Shown piece after piece: positions 14,924-24,127 of a DNA stretch of 64,000 nt. The notes beneath the pieces are model-generated. The model was not told where the DNA came from and searched no databases. It worked only from the letters and a program-made list of their open reading frames with translations. The translations under genes and the position numbers were made by a program. Position 1 is the first letter of the stretch, and the number at the start of each line of letters is the position of its first letter. This DNA comes from Acidimicrobiales bacterium (GTDB lineage: Bacteria; Actinomycetota; Acidimicrobiia; Acidimicrobiales; DATDAH01): assembly GCA_016794585.1 (NCBI GenBank), contig JAEUJM010000019.1, positions 1-64,000 on the forward strand. Reading direction: 5' to 3'.

Positions 14924-16687
14924 ATGAGCATGGCGTTGCACGACGACGAAGGGGGCGCCGCGGTCGCCGACGACACGCTCCCTGCCGGCTGGCCGGCCCA
15001 CTGGCCCCCACCCGACGGCACCGCGGACGTCGTCGAGCCCCGCGCCGCTCTCGGGCTCGGCGAGCTGACCACGTCCGCGGCTTCGCTCCTCGCCCTCTCG
15101 ACCCCGGCGACCCCCTGCCTCATCGGTCCACGCGGGTCGGGGCGGAGCACCGCGCTCGGCGCGCTGGCCGCGCTCATCGAGGAGGACGGCGCCGTCGACG
15201 TCCTCGCCGGCCGACCGGTCGTGCGCATCCGGGCCGAAGCCGTCCTGGGTCGGGCCCGAGGCAACACCTTGCGCCACATCCGCGGCTTCGCCGCGCTGCG
15301 GGGCATCCTCGCCCTCGACGACCTCGAGGTGCTGCTCGGCCTGTCCTCGCCCGCGGTCGACCTCGACCTGCGGGGCGTGGTCCGGTCCTTGATCGCCCAG
15401 CCCGACGTGCTCACCATCGCCACGCTCGACGAGTCCTACGCGGGCCGCCTCCAGACCGAGGAGCCCGAGCTCTTCTCGCAGCTCGAGCGCCTGTCGATGC
15501 CCGTCCCCACCCACCACCAGTTGCTCGAGATCGGCACCGAGCACTGCCGACGCCTCGCAGCGCACCATCGGATGGCCGAGATCACGCCGTCGACGATCGA
15601 GGCCTCTGCGGCACCGCCCGGCCCTGGCGACGACCTCGCCCACCCCGGCCTGCTGGTGGCCCGCCTGGACCGGGCGTGCATCCGCGCCCGGATCCGGCGC
15701 ACCGACACCGTCGGCCCGCGCGACCTGCCCCGCCCCGACGCCACGCCGACCTGGCAGGTGGTCCAGGCCGACGAGCTCACCGCGCGACTGGGAGAGCACC
15801 TCGTCGGCCAGGACGACGCCATCGAGCGAGTGGTGCGGCGCATCAGCCTCACCACCGCCGGCCTCGATCTCTCCCCCCACCGACCCAACGGCGTGTTCCT
15901 GCTCGTGGGCCCGACCGGTGTCGGCAAGACCGAGCTGGCCAAGGCGCTCGCCGACGAGGTGTTCGGCGGCGACGACCTGCTCATCCGCCTCGACATGAGC
16001 GAGTACGCCGAGGACTGGGCCATCAGTCGGCTGTTCGGGCCCCACCCCGGCTACAAGGGGTCCGACGAGCCGGAGGGCTGGTTCACCTCCAAGGTGCTGG
16101 CCAAGCCGACGTCGGTGGTGCTCCTCGACGAGGTGGAGAAGGCCCACCCCACGGTGTGGAACGTGTTCCTCCAGGTGTTCGACGACGGCCGCCTCACCGA
16201 CTCCCGGGGCCGGACCGCGTCCTTCGCCGACACCGTCGTGATCATGACCTCGAACCTCGGTGCCCGTGCCTTCTCCGCCAACCCCGTGGGCTTCGGTGGC
16301 GGCGGCAATGGCGGGAGCGGCGCCGGCCTCGCCGACGCCGAGGCCGAGGTGCGCGCCGCCGTCGAGCGCACCCTTCCCCCCGAGCTCGTCAACCGCATCG
16401 ACGAGATCGTCCTGTTCCGCCCCCTGACGCCCGACGCCATCACGGAGATCGCCCGCCGCCGCCTCGCCCGGGTCACCGCCGACCTCGCCCCACAGGGCTG
16501 GGACCTCACGTTCGATCCCGCCGTCGTCGACCTCCTCGCCACCGAGGGCTACGACCCCACCTACGGCGCCCGCCACCTCGACCGCAACATCGAGCGCCAC
16601 GTGCTGGAGGCGCTGGTGGGGCGCCCGGCGGGCGCTTGGCGGGCGTCGATCGGCGACGACGGTGCGGTGGTGTGGACCGAGGCCTGA
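14924..16687 (+). CDS. ClpA/ClpB-like double AAA+ ATPase lacking the Clp N-domain
   Basis: A 587-residue protein with two AAA+ modules. The first (about 45-235) is small, with Walker A GPRGSGRST (68-76) and Walker B ILALDDLEVLLG (128-139), and resembles the ClpA D1 module. The second (about 285-580) is a full Clp D2 type: VGPTGVGKTELAKALAD (328-344), FLLV before it, VVLLDEVEKAHPTVWN (398-413), SNLGAR, and a C-terminal D2-small domain (ITEIARRRLARV, YDPTYGARHLDRNIERHV). There is no Clp repeat N-domain and no obvious IGF/L ClpP loop, so it probably works without ClpP, with the upstream VIT/vWA protein as likely partner. ATG 14924 follows a purine-rich GGAAGCGGGAG ribosome site; ATG 14930 is an alternative. 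It converges on the TIR gene 30 bp later. Confidence 0.88.
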   Translation: MSMALHDDEGGAAVADDTLPAGWPAHWPPPDGTADVVEPRAALGLGELTTSAASLLALSTPATPCLIGPRGSGRSTALGALAALIEEDGAVDVLAGRPVVRIRAEAVLGRARGNTLRHIRGFAALRGILALDDLEVLLGLSSPAVDLDLRGVVRSLIAQPDVLTIATLDESYAGRLQTEEPELFSQLERLSMPVPTHHQLLEIGTEHCRRLAAHHRMAEITPSTIEASAAPPGPGDDLAHPGLLVARLDRACIRARIRRTDTVGPRDLPRPDATPTWQVVQADELTARLGEHLVGQDDAIERVVRRISLTTAGLDLSPHRPNGVFLLVGPTGVGKTELAKALADEVFGGDDLLIRLDMSEYAEDWAISRLFGPHPGYKGSDEPEGWFTSKVLAKPTSVVLLDEVEKAHPTVWNVFLQVFDDGRLTDSRGRTASFADTVVIMTSNLGARAFSANPVGFGGGGNGGSGAGLADAEAEVRAAVERTLPPELVNRIDEIVLFRPLTPDAITEIARRRLARVTADLAPQGWDLTFDPAVVDLLATEGYDPTYGARHLDRNIERHVLEALVGRPAGAWRASIGDDGAVVWTEA

Positions 16688-16717
16688 CGCCGCCGGTCCC
16701 CGGGCGACGGTCTGCGG

Positions 16718-19480
16718 TCAGCCGGACGGGTCGAGGGGGTGCCCGTCGAGCTGCACCCTGGTCAGGTCGAGCCCCGCACCCTTCCCGAGCTTGATCGCAC
16801 CCTGGAAGGGCTTGTTGGCCTTGTCGCGCAGGAACTTCTGACCGATGTCCAGGAACTGCGTGTCGACGAGGGCGGCCTCGCCGGTCTTGCCCACCTCGAG
16901 CCCGAAGCCCTCGGCCTGCTCGATCCGGCAGTCCTCCATGTGCAGCGTGCAGCCCTTGCCGACGCCGACGGCGGCCCGCACCACGTCACCGCACGCCACG
17001 AGCTGGCACCCGACGATGCGACCCGTCACCCGACCGAGCACCACGGCGGTGCTCCCCATCCGGATGCCCTCGTGGCGCGAGCCCTCGATCGTCGTGCGGG
17101 CCACGTCGAGTCGCTCGCCCGACTTCGCGTCGACGGCCACGTCCGAGACGGACCGGAACCGGGTGTCCTCGACGGTCAACGTCCTGCCCTCGACCCCGGT
17201 CCCGACGTCGTGGACCTCGCTGTCGCGGACGTGGACCGCCGCCTTCGGGGCGCTGACGCCGACGACCGAGCCGGTGCCCGATCCGGAGAGATCGCAGCGG
17301 TCGACCAGCAAGTCGCCGCCGAGGACCTCGACGACGGGACCGTCCTTCTTGCCCTGACGGACGAGCACGAGGCCCTCCAGCGCGCAACCGGTGCCGTTGA
17401 CCACGACACACGCGGCGTTCTCCGCGGTGACGACCACGCTTCCTGGGGCGGCCTCGGCGATGATACGCACGCCCGGGTGGTTCACCACGACCGTCCCCGG
17501 GTACTGCCCGGGCGCGACGACCACCGTCGTCTCCTCGACCGCCACCCGCAGCGCTGCGGCGATGCTCTCGTGGTCGCCGCCTCCGTCCGGCGCGACCCGC
17601 AGGACGGGTCCCTCTGCCGACGGGGGCGCGGCGGTGTCCACCGCCGGTGCCGGGGCGGGCGCCGGCACCCGATCACCGGAGGGAGGCTCGGCGGACGGCA
17701 ACACGGTGGACGGCGGGTCGGCGGACGGCGGGTCGGGGGTGACCCCCGTGGGCGCGTCGACCGAGGGCAGGCCGTGCCGGTCGTCCGGGAGCTCGACGCC
17801 GGCCAGCTCGGCGCTGTCGAGGGCCCGCTCGGCCGAGAGGGTGTCGGCGTGGTCGGGGCCCAGCACCCGGCGGCGTCGCTCGACGACGTCGGCGAAAAGC
17901 GCCTTGGAGCCGACCAGGTCGTTGAGCTGGAAGAGGGTGACCGCCAGGTTGGCGGCCGAATCGAGGGTCTCGGGGTCGTCCGGGCCGAGCACCCGCGCCC
18001 GCCCACTGAGCGAGCGCTGCTCGACCTCACGGGCGCCGGCGAGGTCGCCGCTCTCACGGAGCCAGCATCCGAGGACGAACTGCGCTGCGAACCCGCCCGG
18101 CTCGTCCGGGGTCGCCGCCCAGTCCGCCACCACCGCCCGCTGGACGGCGAGGGCCTCGGCGACGTCCCCCCCGTCGAAGAGGGACAGCGCGAGCGCCTGC
18201 CGGGCGTCGAGGTGCCCGGGCGACCGGGCCCCCTCCTGGCTCCCGGCGACCTCGGCGAGCTCCCGCAGGAGGGGGACGGCCTCGTCGAACTGCGCGAGCG
18301 CGCGCTGGGAGATGACCAGGTTCCTCATGGCGGTCAAGGTGTCGGGATGGGTGTCACCGAGCGTGCGGCGGCGGGCCTCGAGCACCTGCACCTCGAGCGC
18401 CTTGGCCCCGGCGACGTCCCCTTGGCGGTAGAGGAGGTTGGCGAGCTCGACCTGGGTGGCGAGGGTCTCGGCGTGCTGGGGCCCGAGCACCCGCTGTCGA
18501 TCCCCGAGCGTGCGGCGCAGCTCCCGCTCGGCTTCCTCGACCTCGCCCGTGGCGGCCAGCCAGAGCCCGATGTTCGATCGCGCCAAGAGGGTGTGCGGGT
18601 GATCCTCACGCAGGAGGCGGGTGCGCACCTCGAGGACGCCCCGCTCGATGCGGAGCGCCTCGCCGAACTCGTCGGACCGGGCGAGGTCGAGCGCGCGTTG
18701 CTCGGCCTCGTTGGCTGCGTCGAGCTCGCCACCAGCTCGACCGTCCTCCGCCTCGGCCCCGTCGGCTGGGTCGGGCGGCGGGGTGGGGCCACCAGTCGGT
18801 CCTTCGTCAGGGGAATCCGCGGGATCGACCGGACCCAAGGGCGGGTCATGGTCCAGAGCGTCCGGGCCCTCCGGATCGTCCACCGGCGCGGTGGCCGCGG
18901 ACTCGCCGGCCGGCGCCGGCGGGGGCTCGTCGACCGCGGTGGGAGCGACCGCGCTGGTCGCCCCGCTGGCCGTGGCGACCACGTCAGGCGCGGCGCCTGC
19001 GGCCCCCTCTCCGAGCGGCTGCACGACCCGGGCCAGGAGATCCACGAGCACCTTGATCTCGTGGTAGTACGCGGCCGGCGTGAGGGTGAACGCCTGCTTC
19101 TTGGTCAGCCGCTGGAGTGATTCGGGAAGCTCGGCCGCGTCGGGCATGACCGCCCCGTCGATCGTCACCGGGATGACCGGCTTGCCCGAGGCGAGCGCGG
19201 TGGCCACCTCGTAGGCGTGCTTGTCGTTCTCGTCGTGGATGCGGGGGTTCCCCCGCTTGTCCTCGAGGGTGGCCCACCGGGGGCCCACGATGAGCACCAC
19301 GATCGCCGCCTGCTCCACCGTCCGATCGATGGCCTCGTCCCAGTCCGACCCGGGATAGAGCGAATCGAGGTCGAAGAAGACCCGGTCCTTGCCGAAGACG
19401 GGCCACAGCTGGTCGTAGATCCGACCGCTCCAGCCGAGGCTGTCGTCCCGCCGATAGCTGATGAAGATCCCGTCGGTCAT
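16718..19480 (-). CDS. TIR domain - TPR - right-handed beta-helix protein
   Basis: A 920-residue protein with three parts. Residues 1-150 are a TIR domain of the bacterial TIR_2 type: IFISYRRDD (5-13), DSLYPGSDW, IVVLIVGPRW, and HAYEVATAL, where E91 matches the usual catalytic glutamate of NAD-cleaving TIRs. Residues 155-250 are a Pro/Ala/Asp linker. Residues 255-560 are about seven TPR units of the kinesin-light-chain type (LGPQHAETLATQVELANLL, LGDTHPDTLTAMRNL, LGPDDPETLDSAANLA). After a Pro/Ser linker (565-623), residues 624-920 form a pectin-lyase-like beta-helix beginning VLRVAPDGGGDHESIAAAL, with repeated V/I-rich coils. There is no signal peptide, so it is cytoplasmic. The TPR could bind a partner and the helix could sense sugar, cell-wall or phage structure; both are inference. 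Confidence 0.88.
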   Translation of the reverse strand: MTDGIFISYRRDDSLGWSGRIYDQLWPVFGKDRVFFDLDSLYPGSDWDEAIDRTVEQAAIVVLIVGPRWATLEDKRGNPRIHDENDKHAYEVATALASGKPVIPVTIDGAVMPDAAELPESLQRLTKKQAFTLTPAAYYHEIKVLVDLLARVVQPLGEGAAGAAPDVVATASGATSAVAPTAVDEPPPAPAGESAATAPVDDPEGPDALDHDPPLGPVDPADSPDEGPTGGPTPPPDPADGAEAEDGRAGGELDAANEAEQRALDLARSDEFGEALRIERGVLEVRTRLLREDHPHTLLARSNIGLWLAATGEVEEAERELRRTLGDRQRVLGPQHAETLATQVELANLLYRQGDVAGAKALEVQVLEARRRTLGDTHPDTLTAMRNLVISQRALAQFDEAVPLLRELAEVAGSQEGARSPGHLDARQALALSLFDGGDVAEALAVQRAVVADWAATPDEPGGFAAQFVLGCWLRESGDLAGAREVEQRSLSGRARVLGPDDPETLDSAANLAVTLFQLNDLVGSKALFADVVERRRRVLGPDHADTLSAERALDSAELAGVELPDDRHGLPSVDAPTGVTPDPPSADPPSTVLPSAEPPSGDRVPAPAPAPAVDTAAPPSAEGPVLRVAPDGGGDHESIAAALRVAVEETTVVVAPGQYPGTVVVNHPGVRIIAEAAPGSVVVTAENAACVVVNGTGCALEGLVLVRQGKKDGPVVEVLGGDLLVDRCDLSGSGTGSVVGVSAPKAAVHVRDSEVHDVGTGVEGRTLTVEDTRFRSVSDVAVDAKSGERLDVARTTIEGSRHEGIRMGSTAVVLGRVTGRIVGCQLVACGDVVRAAVGVGKGCTLHMEDCRIEQAEGFGLEVGKTGEAALVDTQFLDIGQKFLRDKANKPFQGAIKLGKGAGLDLTRVQLDGHPLDPSG

Positions 19481-19816
19481 GCCGTCCGCCGTGCTGCGCT
19501 CGCGGGGCGCCGCTGGCCGGCAACCCGTTCCGTCCGCTGGCCCGACATACCCCTCCTCCGTCTCGAAGCGTGAACGTTAGGCCATCCGCTCCCCCGCCGT
19601 GCCTGGGACTTCGCAACGTGGTTCCAGCTGTCATTTCATCCAACAGCGGTGGTGTCCCGTGGCTGACACGACCGGTGACACGGCCGTGCTCGATGAGTTG
19701 GATCAGGTCGATGGACCGCTGTCGGAGTCGAGCGAACCAGCTCGATCGACGACGGCGGGGCGCCTCTCGAACTACGGTCGCCACCGTTCTGTTCGGTTGG
19801 CTGACGGGGAGCCGCC
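19481..19816. other. 336-bp divergent intergenic region between the two TIR genes
   Basis: It must hold both promoters. TGACACG is repeated with a 12-bp period (19664-19670, 19676-19682), preceded by an inverted GTGTC (19652-19656). GGGGAG (19806-19811) is the ribosome site of the rightward gene. A GTG-initiated frame from 19659 runs into the next gene but has mixed third positions, and I do not call it a gene. Confidence 0.5.
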
Positions 19817-22800
19817 TTGCCGGGAGACACGCCTGAACTCGACGTTTTCATCCTCCACGCTCCCGATGAGGCGGCAGCCGATCGGGTCCGCCGGCTGCTC
19901 GAGGCAACCGGCCTGTCAGCCCGGACCGCCGGTCCCCCTTCGAGGGGCGAGCCCGATGCCGACCTGGGACGCGCTCTGCGGGTGATCGTCCTGCTTTCCG
20001 AAGGGTTCATCGAGGACCCTGCCTGCCGGAGGTCCTGGGAGGCTGCCTTGGGCGAGGACCGCTTCAACCACGCCGGCCGCGTCGTGCTCCTCCGGGTCGA
20101 CGGGTGCGACCCCGCCGGAGTCTTCAGCCAGTACGCCTGGCGGGAGGTGGGACCACTCGAGCTCCTCGACGACGTGTCGCTGACCGAGATCCTTGCGAAG
20201 GCGGCCTCCGGCAGCATCGCGGCACCCGACAACGATTACGTGGACCGGTACGACGTCTTCCTCAGCCGGGCCGGCAAGGAGAGCGAGATGGCGCAGCGCT
20301 TCGCGCGGTGCCTCCAGCAGGCGGGGCTCCGTGTGTTCCTCCAGAACTGGCACATGCAGGACCGCAACTTCATGGAGCGGATCGACTTCGGCCTGAGCCA
20401 CTCGGACCGGGTCCTGGCCCTGCTCTCGCACGACTACGTCGCCAGCGACTACTGCAAGATGGAGTGGAGCCAGGTGACCAAGGGAGAACCGCTCCACGAG
20501 TCGCGCCGCTTGGTCGTCCTGCGGGTCGACGACTGCCAACCGGTGGGGCTGCTCGCCACGGCGCCCCGGTGGGATCTCCGGGGCTTGACGGATCTGGACG
20601 ACGACGACCTGACGAGCATCCTGCTCGATGCCGCATCCGGCACGACCTCCCCGCTGGAGGCGAACCTCGGCTACCTCGAGCACCCTCCGCCGATCGTGAG
20701 CGACGAGGTGCGGCGGAGCGCGGTGCACTTCACCGGACGCGAGGACAACCTCGCCGCCCTCCACCGTGCGCTCGCCCCCGAGACGGTGCCGCCGTTCACC
20801 GCCCCTGTCGTCATCCACGGCATGGGAGGCGCAGGCAAGTCGACCCTCGCCCGCGAGTACGCCAGCCGTCACGAGGACGCCTATGCCGGCATCTGGTGGT
20901 TCAACGCCGAGATGGACCGCCTGCTGAGCACGTTCCCCGAGGTGGAGAGCGGCTTCGAGCACCTGGGCCGCACCCACTTCTTCGGGCCATCGCTGTCCGG
21001 TGACGTCAGCCTCGCCGCCCGCCGCGTGTACGACTTCCTGAGGCGGGAGTGCCGGGCCGGCGCGCCAGCGAAGCCGTGGCTCTTCGTCTTCGACAACGCC
21101 GACGACGAGGCCCTTCACCCCTGGCTGCAGTGGAAGGGCTCACACGCCCAGGTACTCCTCACCACCCAGGCCGAGTCCGTCTGCAACCTGGGCGAGCACG
21201 TCGTCGACCTGGCGGAGTGGGCCCTGCCCGACGCCCACCGGTTCCTCCAGCGAGCGTGCTCGCGCCGAAACCTGACCGAAGACGAGCTGCACGAGCTGAC
21301 CGATGCGATCGGCTGTCTCCCCCTCCCGCTCTCGCACGCCGCGGCCACGATCCGCGAGGACAGCTTCCTCACCGTCGACGAGTACGTCGCGCGCCTCACC
21401 ACGATGATGAACCTCGTCCCGTCGGGGTCCGACTACGGCAAGGCCGTGTTCGCCACCTTCCAGGAGGCGATCGCGAAGGCCGAGCAGCAAGTGCCCGGGT
21501 GTCGGGCGCTGATGTCCTTCATCGCCTGTCTCGGAGCCGACGGCATCCCTCTCTCGGTACTCGAGGCCCCCGTCGGGACCTACCCCGAGCCACTCCGGCC
21601 CGTCATCGCCGCCGGGACCGGTCGTACCGCCCTGGCCAAGCTGGCCGACCTCTCGCTCGTGCGGCCGGCATCCGACCGCCGCACCTTCTCGGTGCACCGC
21701 ATGGTGCAGCTGGTCGCCCGCGATCTTCTGGGCGAAGACCTCCCGAGCTGGCGGCGGCACGCGGTCGAGGTCGTGAGCTCCCTGTTCCCCGCGTTCGACC
21801 CGAGTGACTACTCGATCTACCTGATCACCCCGGACGAACGCGACCGGGCCGCCGTCCTCGAACCGCACGTGGACGACGTGCTCGCGGCGACGGCCGAGGA
21901 GGTGTTCCCGTCGAGGGTCCAGCTCCTGCTCGACTTCGCCGTCCACCTCGGCGTGACCGGCCGTTCCGGTGTTGCCCTCCCGCTCGTGGGAGACGCCCTC
22001 GCCGGCTGGGCGTCGGTCGGGATCGGCGGCGATCCGATCCGAGACGCCAGGGCCCACCTCGCCGCGGCATGGGTGGCTCGTCGCAACTCGAAGATGGCCG
22101 AGGCCCGGATCGCCGTCGACCGGGCGATCGCGATCCTCGAGAGCGTGGCCGAGGCGGAGCGGCGCGACCGGACGCTCGCGGCCGCCCTGACCGAATCGGG
22201 AGCCCTGTGCTGGCAACACGAGGATGGCACCGGCGCCGTCGAGGCCCTCACGAGCGCCCAACGCCTGCTGGCCGAAGCGGGCCTCGACCGGAGCCCCGAG
22301 TACGGCGCCGCGTGCAACTACCTGGGTCAGGTGCTCTACGACCAGGAGCGATTCGACGACTCCCTGGCCGCACACGAGCTCGACGGAGAGATCTGCGCCG
22401 AGCACTTCGAGGCCGACCACCCCCGCCGTCTCGTCCCGCTCCACAACGGCGCCTGGGCGAGGCTCGAGCTGGGTGAGGCCGAGCGGGCCCACCAGGACTT
22501 CCTGTTCGACCTCGACGCCTCGACGCGGTTGCTCGGCGCCGACCATCCACAGACGGCGTTCTCACACGAGGGCATCGGTGACGCTGGCAGCCGGCTGGCC
22601 GCCCAGCAGAACGATCCGGCGCTCCGACGGGACCAGTTCGACCGGGCACAGCACCACCTCGAGCGCGCCGTCGCGCTCTTCGAGCAGGAGTCCGCCTCGC
22701 TCGGCTCGGACTCGGCGGCGTCGGTCGACCTCGGCGATGCACTCCAGGCCCTGGGGGACCATCACCAACGGGCCGGCGAGACGGCCGAGGCCCGCTCCGC

Positions 22801-22906
22801 GTTCACGCGTGCCGCGGCGATCTTCTCGCAGACCGGGCGCGACGACTCCCCTCGGCGCAACTACTGCCTGGAGCGCCTCGACGAGCTCGCCGAACCCACG
22901 ACGTGA
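19817..22906 (+). CDS. Tandem TIR - NB-ARC (STAND) - TPR protein, NLR-like
   Basis: A 1029-residue protein. Two TIR domains sit in tandem. TIR-1 (about 8-130) has LDVFILHA and CRRSWEAAL (E75). TIR-2 (about 144-275) has YDVFLSRAGKE and SDYCKMEWSQV (E216, the typical catalytic-glutamate helix). An NB-ARC ATPase follows: P-loop GMGGAGKST (335-343), Walker B WLFVFDNADD (421-430), VLLTT sensor (446-450) and GCLPLPLSHA (499-508, the GLPLA-like motif). A winged-helix region contains HRMVQLVARDLL, and TPR units fill about 690-1015 (LGADHPQTAFSHEGIGDAG). This is the plan of plant and bacterial NLR immune switches: the TPR senses, the NB-ARC oligomerises, the TIRs act, probably on NAD+. Start is a TTG with GGGGAG 5 nt upstream. 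Antiphage function is inference. Confidence 0.92.
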   Translation: MPGDTPELDVFILHAPDEAAADRVRRLLEATGLSARTAGPPSRGEPDADLGRALRVIVLLSEGFIEDPACRRSWEAALGEDRFNHAGRVVLLRVDGCDPAGVFSQYAWREVGPLELLDDVSLTEILAKAASGSIAAPDNDYVDRYDVFLSRAGKESEMAQRFARCLQQAGLRVFLQNWHMQDRNFMERIDFGLSHSDRVLALLSHDYVASDYCKMEWSQVTKGEPLHESRRLVVLRVDDCQPVGLLATAPRWDLRGLTDLDDDDLTSILLDAASGTTSPLEANLGYLEHPPPIVSDEVRRSAVHFTGREDNLAALHRALAPETVPPFTAPVVIHGMGGAGKSTLAREYASRHEDAYAGIWWFNAEMDRLLSTFPEVESGFEHLGRTHFFGPSLSGDVSLAARRVYDFLRRECRAGAPAKPWLFVFDNADDEALHPWLQWKGSHAQVLLTTQAESVCNLGEHVVDLAEWALPDAHRFLQRACSRRNLTEDELHELTDAIGCLPLPLSHAAATIREDSFLTVDEYVARLTTMMNLVPSGSDYGKAVFATFQEAIAKAEQQVPGCRALMSFIACLGADGIPLSVLEAPVGTYPEPLRPVIAAGTGRTALAKLADLSLVRPASDRRTFSVHRMVQLVARDLLGEDLPSWRRHAVEVVSSLFPAFDPSDYSIYLITPDERDRAAVLEPHVDDVLAATAEEVFPSRVQLLLDFAVHLGVTGRSGVALPLVGDALAGWASVGIGGDPIRDARAHLAAAWVARRNSKMAEARIAVDRAIAILESVAEAERRDRTLAAALTESGALCWQHEDGTGAVEALTSAQRLLAEAGLDRSPEYGAACNYLGQVLYDQERFDDSLAAHELDGEICAEHFEADHPRRLVPLHNGAWARLELGEAERAHQDFLFDLDASTRLLGADHPQTAFSHEGIGDAGSRLAAQQNDPALRRDQFDRAQHHLERAVALFEQESASLGSDSAASVDLGDALQALGDHHQRAGETAEARSAFTRAAAIFSQTGRDDSPRRNYCLERLDELAEPTT

Positions 22907-22950
22907 GCATCGCGCCGAGTCGCCTCGCGGCTCGGCAGTGCACAACGCCG

Positions 22951-24075
22951 TCAGGGCGCCGCCGGGAGGAAGCCGTCGAGGTGGGCGATGTCGACGATGC
23001 GCTCTGCCATCGCGGCGCCGACCGCGCCCAGCACGTCGAGGTGCGCCACCGAGTCCAGGGGGAGGACCTGCTCCACGGCCACGTCCACGAATCCGAGTGC
23101 ATCGAGGTTGGCCCGGGTCAGGTCGAGGTCGTACCTCACGTAGGTGAACAGCGGGTCGGCCAGCAGTCGGTCCCCGCCGCGCAGGTCTCCGACCTCCAGG
23201 TCGATCGGCGGGCCCGCCCGACAGTCGCCGAGCAGGCGGCACAGCATGTCCTGTTGCGTCGCCGCCGACCCGAGGAGCGCGCCCATCGCCGACACCACCT
23301 GGTTGAGCACGTGCAGGTCGTGGGCCTCGAGGTCGGGTCGCGGGCGTTCGGCACTCCCCGTGCCCACGGAGACGAGCAGGAGCTCGTCGACCCCGGTCGA
23401 CCACCCCAGTCGGTACGCGGGCGCGGTGGCCATCACGAACAGCTGGAGCGCCGGGTTGTTGAACGGGGTGATCCCGCCATCGACGAAGACGAACTCGTTG
23501 CCGCCGAGACGCACCGTCTCGGGAGGGAAGTAGATCGGGGCGGCGGTGCTGGCCCGCACGAGCTGCCACAGGGGCAGATCGAGGTTGCAGTCGGGCAGGG
23601 CCCGGTCGTTGAACATCGCCGCCGGGTTGTTGCTGAGCGGCCAGGGCGAGTCGGTGGTGGCGTTGCGCAACACGACCAGGAGCAATGTGCGGAGGTCCTC
23701 GCTGCCGAGCGTGGTGTCGGCGCCGAGCTCGTCGCGGAGGATCGCGGCCAGCGGCTCGTCGTCGTAGAGGTGACGGACCCGATCGCGCAGGCGGGCCCGA
23801 TCGAACATCTCCGCCCCGCGCTCGAGGTAGAGCGTCCGCAGCCGCTGCGTGTCGAACCCCAACGCGAGGCCTGTGGCGATGATGGCGCCGGTGCTCGTCC
23901 CCCCGATGTAGTCGAAGGCGTCGGCCAGCACGAGGTCGGCGCGGCCGGTCGCCTCCCGGAGGTCGCCTTCGAGCTTGGCCAGGATCTCGAGGCTGAGGAT
24001 CCCTCGGATGCCGCCTCCGTCGAGCGCGAGGAGGCGCTTCGGCCCGGGTGCGTGGATGCGGTCGCGGTACGTCAT
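22951..24075 (-). CDS. Patatin-like phospholipase
   Basis: A 374-residue cytosolic lipase. The oxyanion-hole motif DGGGIRG is at 19-25, the nucleophile elbow GTSTG at 59-63 (Ser61), and the catalytic aspartate in VDGG at 198-201 (Asp199), giving a complete Ser/Asp dyad. LLVSVGTGS is another conserved patatin segment. The family cleaves membrane phospholipids, and patatins such as CapV serve as cell-killing effectors in CBASS. Here no nucleotide cyclase is nearby; instead the gene is the second of an operon behind the TrkA-N/RyR gene (52 bp apart, ATG with GGAGGAGG upstream). It converges on the TIR-NB-ARC gene. The effector role is inference from family and neighbours. Confidence 0.93.
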   Translation of the reverse strand: MTYRDRIHAPGPKRLLALDGGGIRGILSLEILAKLEGDLREATGRADLVLADAFDYIGGTSTGAIIATGLALGFDTQRLRTLYLERGAEMFDRARLRDRVRHLYDDEPLAAILRDELGADTTLGSEDLRTLLLVVLRNATTDSPWPLSNNPAAMFNDRALPDCNLDLPLWQLVRASTAAPIYFPPETVRLGGNEFVFVDGGITPFNNPALQLFVMATAPAYRLGWSTGVDELLLVSVGTGSAERPRPDLEAHDLHVLNQVVSAMGALLGSAATQQDMLCRLLGDCRAGPPIDLEVGDLRGGDRLLADPLFTYVRYDLDLTRANLDALGFVDVAVEQVLPLDSVAHLDVLGAVGAAMAERIVDIAHLDGFLPAAP

Positions 24076-24127
24076 GGCCTCCTCCCGACCATCAGGCTCG
24101 CGCTCGCCACCGGGTGATCGGCCGGGG

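Noticed and set aside
11811-15011. 1066-residue minus-strand open frame across the MerR and VIT/vWA genes
   Set aside because: Low-complexity Gly/Arg/Ala sequence; the plus strand encodes recognisable domains throughout.
14345-16600. 751-residue minus-strand frame opposite the AAA+ gene
   Set aside because: No motif; both Walker sets and the Clp signatures are on the plus strand.
19659-19985. Possible small plus-strand gene in the space between the TIR genes
   Set aside because: GTG-led frame with a plausible polar sequence but mixed third positions and an out-of-frame overlap with the TIR-NB-ARC gene; insufficient support.
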